Of a stretch of DNA of 64,000 bases, positions 57,892-64,000 are shown one piece after another. The notes beneath the pieces were generated by a model. It was given only the letters and a program-made list of their open reading frames with translations. It was not told where the DNA came from and did not search any database. The stretch lies in the NCBI RefSeq assembly GCF_024347355.1, contig NZ_AP025465.1, positions 1,922,001-1,986,000 on the forward strand, in the 5' to 3' direction. Position 1 is the first letter of the stretch, and every line of letters starts with the position of its first letter. The position numbers were made by a program, and so were the translations under genes. The stretch is from Vibrio chagasii (GTDB lineage Bacteria; Pseudomonadota; Gammaproteobacteria; Enterobacterales; Vibrionaceae).

Positions 57892-58571
57892 AAGCCGACG
57901 ACACTTTTTAGACGAATATAGATCTGGTTGTAATTTTGCAGAATATATGCATCTATTATACTATGTCTGATAATCCTATCTCCCAAATCAGTTTCGATAA
58001 GCTTTTACCTTTCGTGGCTATGGTAAGTCCAGCCCCCTTGTCGTGCTCCGCACAAGGTTCGTTTTACATCTTCACTCTTTACAGAAAAGAACATCGTACA
58101 TTCATCCACACTACCAGCATATACCCCATGCATGCCTAAATAATCGTTAACGTGACTTGGTATGAGTTTTTTCCATACCAGTATAGGTAGACATTCCCAA
58201 ACCTGTGCGTTAGTGAATTCTTTAATACACTAAGCTTGATAGCCCCCTCGGGGTTAGGAGTTATCTCCTTAGAAGTATCACTACCACCATGTTTGGCAAG
58301 ACTTGGTTTCCGAATTTCAGACTCATTATCCCGACTACCGAGATATAAACACACTTTTGTTTCCGCCCTTTGTTCTCTCGAAATACCGACTCACAACACT
58401 GCTAATTGGTAAAGCCTTGAGAACCATTGGGCATTGACGCGTATTCGATGAGACGGTTGTTGGTAAACCTCGGCCTACAACTACTTTTCCTAAAGATGAA
58501 TGGCTAAAGCTTGGTTCTAACCAAGTAATATCAACTGGTAGCTGATGCAGATTTACAAACGTTTCTAGTTG
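57892..58571. other. Degraded region without a confident gene
   Basis: Short frames exist on both strands, none with a convincing start. On the plus strand near 58446-58540 a frame reads F-D-E-T-V-V-G-K-P-R-P-T-T-T-F and ends G-S-N-Q-V-I-S-T-G-S. This looks like a real protein end, but I cannot name it. Confidence 0.35.
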
Positions 58572-58770
58572 AGCTCAATGTCGAAGCGACAAATTACCAG
58601 CTTCTGTGTTCTCTGCTTGAGTGTCTGAATGACAGATTAAATATCTCGTTGGAATTTCGAATCCCATCTCTTCTAGCTCTAGTAATACCAGAATGAAACA
58701 AAACAATAACGTTCTAAGGTCCTTACCGAAAGAGACGCCAATTGATGAATGAGACCCCAAAATCATTTGA
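58572..58770 (-). pseudogene. Remnant resembling a PAPS-reductase/DndC-family protein
   Basis: On the minus strand the segment S-I-G-V-S-F-G-K-D-L is followed by L-L-E-L-E-E-M-G-F-E-I-P-T-R-Y and H-S-D-T-Q-A-E-N. This matches the ATP-pyrophosphatase pattern S-x-G-K-D-S...S-D-T-x-x-E-N seen in PAPS reductase-like and DndC proteins of mobile elements. The key Ser after K-D is Leu here, and only about 60 codons remain. A fragment, not a working gene. Confidence 0.4.
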
Positions 58771-58779
58771 TTCTTGATA

Positions 58780-59400
58780 CCGTCAACGGCTTTGTTGGCC
58801 GTCATTCAAAAGCGAAGTGCCATCGCCAGGCGGAAAGCAGCAATACCAACATCCGAAAAAGCGTAGAGGCACAAGATAAGACCGAATATTTGAGCCGTCG
58901 CGCTAATAGTGTAGTAGCTGTTGGCATCGCTTCAGATGCCCCAGGCGTACTGTAAAAGTTAAACCAAAAGCTCGAAGGACTAGAGCAAAAACAAGCGCTA
59001 CTGAAAGCCGTTAGTAAGGTTGTGCGCTCCAGTCATATGACAGAGTAAGACAAGGTCGAATACTTAATGAATGCGTAAAAGCAAACGCGAAAGCCTTGAT
59101 AGTAAATGATTTCGCGAGCTACTCACTGCAAAATAGTAACGCGAGAAAAACGCTTGGAAGAGTTACAGGCTCTGCACAATCAAGAACCATTGCAGGGAAA
59201 CGACGAAGCAATGGGGGAATTGTACGAAGAGGAGGGGCACAGTAGATTTTAATTTAACGGCATCAATGTCAATGCAGTACGCCAAAAGCTAAAAAGCAGC
59301 GCTTTGAGTGGTTCCGGTACGCCAAAGCATGGGGCAAAAACTGTCGCCCAACACGGTCTATGTACCAAAAAGACTCGTTAAGATATTAGACCAAAACTAA
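58780..59400 (+). pseudogene. Decayed DUF3560-type mobile-element gene
   Basis: Successive frames carry DUF3560-like segments: F-V-G-R-H-S-K-A-K-C-H-R-Q-A-E, then A-N-S-V-V-A-V-G-I-A-S-D-A-P, L-E-G-L-E-Q-K-Q-A-L-L-K-A-V, F-A-S-Y-S-L-Q-N-S-N-A-R, and finally A-K-A-W-G-K-N in a W-F-R-Y context. At least four stops or frameshifts interrupt them. DUF3560 proteins are common on plasmids and integrative elements, supporting an island origin for this stretch. Confidence 0.6.
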
Positions 59401-59560
59401 ATCGTATGCCTCTTATCCTAGAGGAGCTTTTTCTTTTTTGCTTTCTCGGGTTCTAACGAAAACTGTGATAAAGACGTCGCAGAGCCATTATCCAGACACA
59501 ATGATCTTGCGAGTATAGAAAATGCTCAGAGGCTGTCTGGCCCTCAGAATCTATCTGATC

Positions 59561-59702
59561 TTATCTAGACACCGTCCACACCTCACGCTCATGCAAACTG
59601 GCCAAAGCTCCTTTCGTTACAATCGAACTTAGCGCTTGATGTGCTTTCTGCTTCACCCAACGGTGACTCTGCCCAACGATATTGTTCAGGTACTTAATGT
59701 CC
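59561..59702 (-). mobile_element. 3' scrap of an IS6-family transposase gene
   Basis: About 46 codons on the minus strand read D-I-K-Y-L-N-N-I-V-G-Q-S-H-R-W-V-K, the hallmark Y-L-N-N-x-V-E-Q-x-H-R region of IS6-family transposases, and run to a stop at 59561. Similarity ends abruptly at 59702, exactly where the methyltransferase sequence begins. No inverted repeats were found, so the element is incomplete. Confidence 0.65.
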
Positions 59703-60324
59703 AAAACCTCTAGCCGTACTAGACGATGTTAAAGGGCTCGATATTGTCGACCTTGGTTGCGGATCAGGTATATACGCACAATGGTATATCGACCAAGGTG
59801 CCAACAAAGTCACCTATACCGACCTGTCTCAAGATATGGTTGACCTAGTGAACGGAAAACAAATCCCCAATGTGACCGCATACGCGCAAGATGCAGCTCT
59901 TGGTTTACCCAAAGAAGCCGATAACAGCGCTGATGTCATTGTGTGCCCGTTGGTGCTGCATTACATTGAAGATCTAAAACCTGTCTTTGATGACGTGTAT
60001 CGCGTTTTGAAACCAGGTGGCTACATCGTGTTTTCCACTCACCACCTATTTGCGGATTTCGAGTGCACCCTCTCAGGTAAATACTTTGAGCGCGAATTTA
60101 TTCAAGAAGAGTGGAACACGGTCGGCACACCCGTTCAGGTAAGCTTCTACCGCCGTTCATTAACAGAGCTTTGCCAAGCGGTCAGCCAATCTGGCTTGCT
60201 GATTTCACAAATCACTGAAGGCACAATCGACGAGAAAGCCAAAGCCATCTCTGAAGAAACGTACGGGCGTCTATCAAAAAACGTTAACTTCATCTTCATG
60301 CGTTGCGAGAAAGTTTCAGCCTAA
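59703..60324 (+). pseudogene. 5'-truncated SAM-dependent methyltransferase
   Basis: The frame reads from about 59703 through P-L-A-V-L-D-D-V-K-G-L-D-I-V-D-L-G-C-G-S-G-I (SAM motif I), Y-T-D-L-S-Q-D-M-V, C-P-L-V-L-H-Y-I-E-D and V-L-K-P-G-G-Y-I-V-F to the stop at 60324. The class I core is present, but no start codon exists before motif I, and an in-frame stop lies just upstream in IS6-derived sequence. The first internal ATG (59836) would produce a 162-residue protein lacking motif I. The N-terminal 40 or so residues were lost when the IS-bearing DNA joined here. Confidence 0.75.
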
Positions 60325-60516
60325 CCCGCAAGCAAATCGCGTGTGCCTTTAACTACCCCAAAGGCACACTGTCACTTCTTGCAAACCTATCACTTCCTCC
60401 TTAATACCAGCTTTTCCGTTATTGGGCTCACTTAACTAAATTGCCAGTTAATTGCACAAAAAATAAACTTTTCCCGTCTATATCTTGTATTCGGTCCTAA
60501 CTTCTTGTAATTTTAA

Positions 60517-60536
60517 CTGACCAACCAATCGGTCAG
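60517..60536. promoter_or_regulatory. Probable TetR-type operator
   Basis: CTGACC (60517-60522) and GGTCAG (60531-60536) form an inverted repeat 21 bp before the aldehyde dehydrogenase start. The regulator encoded by the operon's second gene is the likely binder, giving autoregulation. Confidence 0.6.
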
Positions 60537-60557
60537 CCTTCGAATTTAGGGGATAAT

Positions 60558-61994
60558 ATGAGCCATAATCTAGACCTTGAACCAAACACGTCGAGCACCA
60601 ACGACATGGATCAAATATTCAACCGACAACAAGATCACTACCGTAACAACGTTAATCCAACACTTGAGCAGAGACGAAATGATCTCTCAGTCTTGAAAAA
60701 ACTATTAATGCGTTATCAAGAGCAGTTAATTGAAGCGGTATCTGAAGATTATGGCCATCGAGCAAAGCACGACAGCTTAATTGCTGACATCACACCTTCT
60801 CTACACCAGATTAATTACAGTGATAAAAATCTTAAGAAGTGGTTGAAGCCTTCACGTCGTAAAGCCGGCTTGATGCTAACACCAGCCAAAATTACTGTGC
60901 ATTATCAGCCAGTAGGTGTAGTTGGCATCATCGTGCCTTGGAACTTCCCTGTTATGCTCTCTTTGGGTCCTCTCATCACAGCATTGGCTGCAGGTAACAC
61001 TGCAATGCTCAAGATGTCTGAGTTTACCCCTGCAACCAACCGTGTTTTGAAAACGATGTTGGCCGAAGGTTTCAGTGAAGAACAAGTGGCGATCATCGAA
61101 GGTGAAGCCGAAGTTTCTGCTAAGTTTAGCCAGCTGCCGTTTGACCATATCCTATTCACAGGCTCAACCTCTGTTGGTAAGCACGTAATGAAAGCCGCAG
61201 CTGCTAACCTAACGCCAGTGACACTTGAACTTGGCGGGAAATCTCCAACCATCATCGCACCAGATTTCGATGTCGCAGACGCGGTTGAACGTATCCTGTT
61301 TGCCAAGAGCCTAAACGCAGGTCAAATCTGTGTCGCACCAGATTACATCTTGCTGCCACGAGAGAAAGTCGATGCATTTATCACCGCTTACAAACGTTAC
61401 TTCAAGAAGCTCTATAAAGCAGGAATTGAGAGCAAAGACTTAACCTCAGTGGTTAACATGCGCCAGTACAATCGATTAAAAGGTGTAGTTGAAGATGCGA
61501 AGTCAAAAGGTGCTGTAATACACACCGTTACCGAGCAGGCACAAGACGATGTGAACCACAGAATGACACCGCACCTTCTCACCGAAGTGAATGATGACAT
61601 GGTGGCAATGCAAGAAGAGTTGTTTGGCCCTGTTCTCCCAATCGTGCCTTATGATTCGATTGACGAGGCAATAAGCTACATCACAACAAGAGAACGTCCA
61701 CTTGCGCTGTACCTAATGAGTCACGACAAGAAAACCCAAGACCGATTCCTATCGGATACACACTCTGGCGGTGTTTGTATCAATGACTCTTTGGTGCATG
61801 TGGCAGCGGAAGACGCACCGTTTGGTGGTATTGGCCCTTCAGGCATGGGACACTACCACGGCATTGAAGGCTTCAAGACCTTTAGCCATGCAAAAACCGT
61901 GTTGACTCGAGGCAAGATCAACTTCACTAAGTTGATGCACCCTCCATACAACAACCCAATCAAGAAAATGATGTTCAAAGTACTGAATCGATGA
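60558..61994 (+). CDS. Coniferyl-aldehyde-dehydrogenase-like NAD(P)+ enzyme
   Basis: A 478-residue member of the aldehyde dehydrogenase superfamily that oxidises an aldehyde to its acid. It has V-P-W-N-F-P (cofactor site, about residue 127), F-T-G-S-T-S-V-G-K (about 201), the catalytic Glu in L-E-L-G-G-K-S-P, and the nucleophile Cys in N-A-G-Q-I-C-V-A. The C-terminal end H-P-P-Y, with a class-3-like hydrophobic tail M-M-F-K-V-L, fits the coniferyl/fatty aldehyde group. The true substrate is open. The gene overlaps its TetR regulator by four bases and has an operator upstream, so it is likely induced by a toxic or lipid aldehyde. Confidence 0.88.
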   Translation: MSHNLDLEPNTSSTNDMDQIFNRQQDHYRNNVNPTLEQRRNDLSVLKKLLMRYQEQLIEAVSEDYGHRAKHDSLIADITPSLHQINYSDKNLKKWLKPSRRKAGLMLTPAKITVHYQPVGVVGIIVPWNFPVMLSLGPLITALAAGNTAMLKMSEFTPATNRVLKTMLAEGFSEEQVAIIEGEAEVSAKFSQLPFDHILFTGSTSVGKHVMKAAAANLTPVTLELGGKSPTIIAPDFDVADAVERILFAKSLNAGQICVAPDYILLPREKVDAFITAYKRYFKKLYKAGIESKDLTSVVNMRQYNRLKGVVEDAKSKGAVIHTVTEQAQDDVNHRMTPHLLTEVNDDMVAMQEELFGPVLPIVPYDSIDEAISYITTRERPLALYLMSHDKKTQDRFLSDTHSGGVCINDSLVHVAAEDAPFGGIGPSGMGHYHGIEGFKTFSHAKTVLTRGKINFTKLMHPPYNNPIKKMMFKVLNR

Positions 61995-62578
61995 TGACAA
62001 AAAGGCAAAAAATCCTAGATGCTGCGCTCCTACTCTTCTCCCAACAAGGGTTAGAGGGCACATCTACAGGGCAAATAGCGAAGACCGCTGGTGTAGCAAA
62101 AGCGACACTGTTTCATCACTTTGAGAACAAATCTCTACTGATTGATGAGCTGTTTCGTGAGTTGAAAGTAGAGCTATTTTCTACTCTGACTCAACACACA
62201 GAAATCGCTGAACAAAATCGCTATCAAGCCTTTAAATTCATGTGGATGACCGGAATTGAGTGGGCACTGGAAAACCCAGTCGCCATGAAATTCTTCACCA
62301 ATGTGCACTTTGACCCAACGACTCAAACTCGTGAAGTCATTGTCTCGCAGATGTTTGCGTCACTCGATGACATCATTTTGAAAGGACAGCAAGCCGAAGA
62401 ATTGATGGTGTTAGACATTAATCTCGTTAGACACTTCATCCATAGCCACTTTTTGATCTGTGCGAACTGGCTTGTTGATCAGCAAGAGCCGCAGGCAGAG
62501 CAGTCAGAAAAGTATATCAACGACAGTTTTGATATGTGCTGGCGTGCTATTGGTGGTCAAGCGCAGCCGTCCTGTTAG
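61991..62578 (+). CDS. TetR/AcrR-family transcriptional regulator
   Basis: A 195-residue repressor. The N-terminal helix-turn-helix spans residues about 10-50 (I-L-D-A-A-L-L-L-F-S-Q-Q-G, T-S-T-G-Q-I-A-K-T-A-G-V-A-K-A-T-L-F-H-H-F). The C-terminal ligand domain is helical. Its ATG lies within the end of the aldehyde dehydrogenase gene (ATGATGA overlap), so both are translated from one message. It most likely binds the inverted repeat at 60517-60536. Confidence 0.92.
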   Translation: MMTKRQKILDAALLLFSQQGLEGTSTGQIAKTAGVAKATLFHHFENKSLLIDELFRELKVELFSTLTQHTEIAEQNRYQAFKFMWMTGIEWALENPVAMKFFTNVHFDPTTQTREVIVSQMFASLDDIILKGQQAEELMVLDINLVRHFIHSHFLICANWLVDQQEPQAEQSEKYINDSFDMCWRAIGGQAQPSC

Positions 62579-62643
62579 CTAGACTATCAGCGGGCTATAA
62601 GCTAAATACCCTGCCATTAAGTAGTGTCAGGTTTCATCGAATC

Positions 62644-62672
62644 AATAAAAGCGTCTCATCGGCGCTTTTATT
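62644..62672 (+). terminator. Intrinsic terminator of the aldehyde dehydrogenase operon
   Basis: AATAAAAGCG (62644-62653) pairs with CGCTTTTATT (62663-62672), about 65 bp after the regulator stop, with T-rich sequence following. Confidence 0.85.
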
Positions 62673-62755
62673 ATTTGGGTACATTTTAATCACTTTACCC
62701 TGTTGACTTTTTAAGCCCTCATTCAGTACCATTCCACCATCATTTCAAAAGAGAA

Positions 62756-62838
62756 TAACGCCATAATGAAGTACTAACATCCTGACATCCGATTTATTTT
62801 TTAAAAATCATTTGGACACTCGGGGTTAGTGGGCGTTA
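62756..62838. repeat. Orphan attC-like imperfect inverted repeat
   Basis: The left arm TAACGCC (62756-62762), a 10-nt insertion, then ACTAAC (62773-62778), pairs with GTTAGTGGGCGTTA (62825-62838), leaving one extra base. The two-box arms with unpaired insertions and the GGGCGTTA end resemble Vibrio integron attC sites. There is no integrase or cassette array here. Confidence 0.45.
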
Positions 62839-62874
62839 CTTCGTCATCTATTTTCGCGACATATTAAGCTCTTA

Positions 62875-63063
62875 AAGATCCGCCGATTAACGGCCAAGAT
62901 CTTCCAGAGCACACCTAAAAGACAGAAATCATCTCAATACCGCTTTCTCTCTTTTATTGGTCACCCATCTAAGTAACGCCTATGGCGATCTGTTGTTAGC
63001 ATCCAGCAGGATCTTGCACGAAAAGCGCCTCGCCCCTTTTACTCGTTGATACGTAAAGGGAGG
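62875..63063 (+). promoter_or_regulatory. Structured leader of the ABC-F gene with hidden ribosome-binding site
   Basis: A first stem (AAGATC...GATCTT with inner GCCG/CGGC, 62875-62903) is followed by a second: CCTC-GC-CCCTTTTAC (63028-63042) pairs with GTAAAGGGAGG (63053-63063). The right arm of the second contains the GGGAGG ribosome site of the ABC-F gene, so translation should need the stem opened. A tiny ATG frame of five codons lies at 62982-62999. Confidence 0.6.
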
Positions 63064-63070
63064 TATTTTT

Positions 63071-64000
63071 ATGCCTACTATCTTAGCCAATAATCTCTCA
63101 TTCCAGCTCGATACTGGTGAGTGGCTATTTAAAGACATCACCTTCAATTTGAACTCGCGACTGACTGGCTTGGTTGGAAGAAACGGAGCCGGAAAGTCGT
63201 TGTTACTTTCATTACTCAAAGGGCAAACACAGCCGACATCTGGGAGTGTGTCTAGACAAGGCTCGATTGGTTTCTACTCACAATTGCCCTCAGAACTTTT
63301 GGATAGCACGATCAGCATTGCTGATTTCTTAGGTATCACAAATAAAATCAATGCCTTGCATGCTATTGAACAAGGCAGCTGCGAGCTTCAACATTTTGAC
63401 ATCGTTGGTGACGATTGGGATTTGCAAGAAAACACTCAGAGGCTGTTAGCCAATCTGAAAATAACCAGCGAGTTGGCCACGCCATGCAACACATTAAGCG
63501 GTGGGCAACTTGCCCTTTTACAGCTTCATCAACTGTTTACGTCAGACCACAACATACTGATTCTCGATGAGCCGTCGAATCATTTAGACAGTGACGGGCG
63601 CAGCTGGTTAATAGAACAGTGCCAACAGTTTGAAGGAAAAATACTGATGGTTAGCCATGACCGAAGCCTGTTGAGACACATGGAAGGGATCTACCACCTC
63701 AACAGTTTGGGGTTACGTTTCTATAAAGGAAACTACGATGACTACTTCAAACAAATGTCGAATCAGGCCGATGCACTAGATAAACAGATTGCTCATCACC
63801 AATCAGAAAAGAGACGACTGGAGCGACAAGCTCAAGCCAATAAAGAAAAAGCACAACAACGAGAGGCGCAAGGAAACCGACTGCGAAAATCCGGCAGTCA
63901 GCCAAAGATCTTAATGGATGCGATGAAAGACAAAGCCGGACGAACACAAACAGCATCAGCCACTAGCCAAAATAACTTAAAGGAACAAAATCAAGATAAG
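63071..64000 (+). CDS. ABC-F family ATPase (truncated by window end)
   Basis: The first 310 codons of an ABC-F protein, which acts on the ribosome and has no membrane domain. ABC domain 1 is complete: Walker A G-R-N-G-A-G-K-S near residue 37, signature L-S-G-G-Q, Walker B I-L-I-L-D-E-P-S-N-H-L-D and the switch His in V-S-H-D-R-S. Beyond it begins the charged linker (K-R-R-L-E-R-Q-A-Q-A-N-K-E-K), the part that reaches toward the peptidyl-transferase centre. The subfamily (housekeeping or antibiotic resistance) cannot be decided without the second half. The ribosome site is sequestered in a hairpin, as in drug-inducible ABC-F genes. Confidence 0.9.
   Translation, partial: MPTILANNLSFQLDTGEWLFKDITFNLNSRLTGLVGRNGAGKSLLLSLLKGQTQPTSGSVSRQGSIGFYSQLPSELLDSTISIADFLGITNKINALHAIEQGSCELQHFDIVGDDWDLQENTQRLLANLKITSELATPCNTLSGGQLALLQLHQLFTSDHNILILDEPSNHLDSDGRSWLIEQCQQFEGKILMVSHDRSLLRHMEGIYHLNSLGLRFYKGNYDDYFKQMSNQADALDKQIAHHQSEKRRLERQAQANKEKAQQREAQGNRLRKSGSQPKILMDAMKDKAGRTQTASATSQNNLKEQNQDK

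Noticed and set aside
57936..58139. 67-codon plus-strand frame
   Set aside because: No ribosome site, atypical composition and location in a decayed region; not supported as a gene.
58136..58354. 72-codon minus-strand frame
   Set aside because: Some protein-like stretches but no recognisable motif, and it lies among clear pseudogenes. Left as part of the degraded region.
59836..60324. A working 162-residue methyltransferase
   Set aside because: The first usable ATG lies after SAM-binding motif I, which is encoded upstream without any start codon; the gene is 5'-truncated.

Overview
The window looks like part of a Vibrio chromosome, most likely the smaller chromosome of a Splendidus-clade species. 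The reasons are a 607-residue vibriolysin, a phaP-phaC-phaJ granule cluster, a folM-folE-folX-folK pterin cluster, tnaA, and a giant type I-secreted adhesin of the V. cholerae VCA0849 kind. This is inferred from remembered family resemblance; no database was searched.

Layout. 0-5 kb: minus-strand housekeeping and hypothetical genes (an OGFr-domain protein, a DUF3626 protein, a periplasmic metallo-beta-lactamase-fold protein, a lone panB). 5.2-9.2 kb: a NUDIX gene and two related IS5/IS903-group elements. The first (5591-6663) carries a dead transposase and a perfect 9-bp target duplication lying on the NUDIX Shine-Dalgarno sequence. The second (7029-8081) carries an intact transposase and splits a small membrane-protein gene that forms an operon with an unknown 297-residue protein. 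9.8-11.7 kb: secreted zinc metalloprotease. 12.1-14.7 kb: polyhydroxyalkanoate operon with an FNR-type box upstream. 15.2-17.5 kb: pterin operon, probably making tetrahydromonapterin. 17.7-22.1 kb: small and secreted unknown proteins, a decayed LysR gene and an intact LysR gene. 22.3-24.2 kb: tnaA with a leader that contains a credible TnaC-like regulatory peptide not described by simple ORF length criteria. 24.4-27.2 kb: two overlapping membrane-linked GTPases. 27.4-30.6 kb: msrA, a MORN-repeat secreted protein, eda, and a PheC-like periplasmic protein whose signal sequence appears frameshifted.

30.7-48.2 kb is one gene of 5850 codons: a LapA-type adhesin with a retention module, a TAAG protease site, about nine T1SS-143-type double repeats arranged as a three-unit super-repeat, cadherin/Ig-like domains and a C-terminal RTX secretion signal. 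Neither its type I transporter nor LapD/LapG is in the window.

48.9-60.3 kb looks like a replaceable island. It is bounded by a 5'-truncated agmatinase and a 5'-truncated methyltransferase and contains an IS6 transposase scrap and decayed DUF3560, PAPS-reductase-like and small-gene remnants. Its live cargo is a six-gene minus-strand operon (56938 to 49285). Every product carries an export signal or membrane anchor and none has a function I recognise. The last product combines a vitellogenin/lipid-transfer-like N-terminal segment with HEAT repeats, the first two are four-cysteine paralogues, and an intrinsic terminator sits mid-operon. This is the best candidate for an undescribed system.

60.5-62.6 kb: a coniferyl-aldehyde-dehydrogenase-like gene overlapping its TetR regulator, with an operator upstream. 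63.1-64 kb: an ABC-F ATPase running off the window, with its ribosome-binding site locked in a hairpin.
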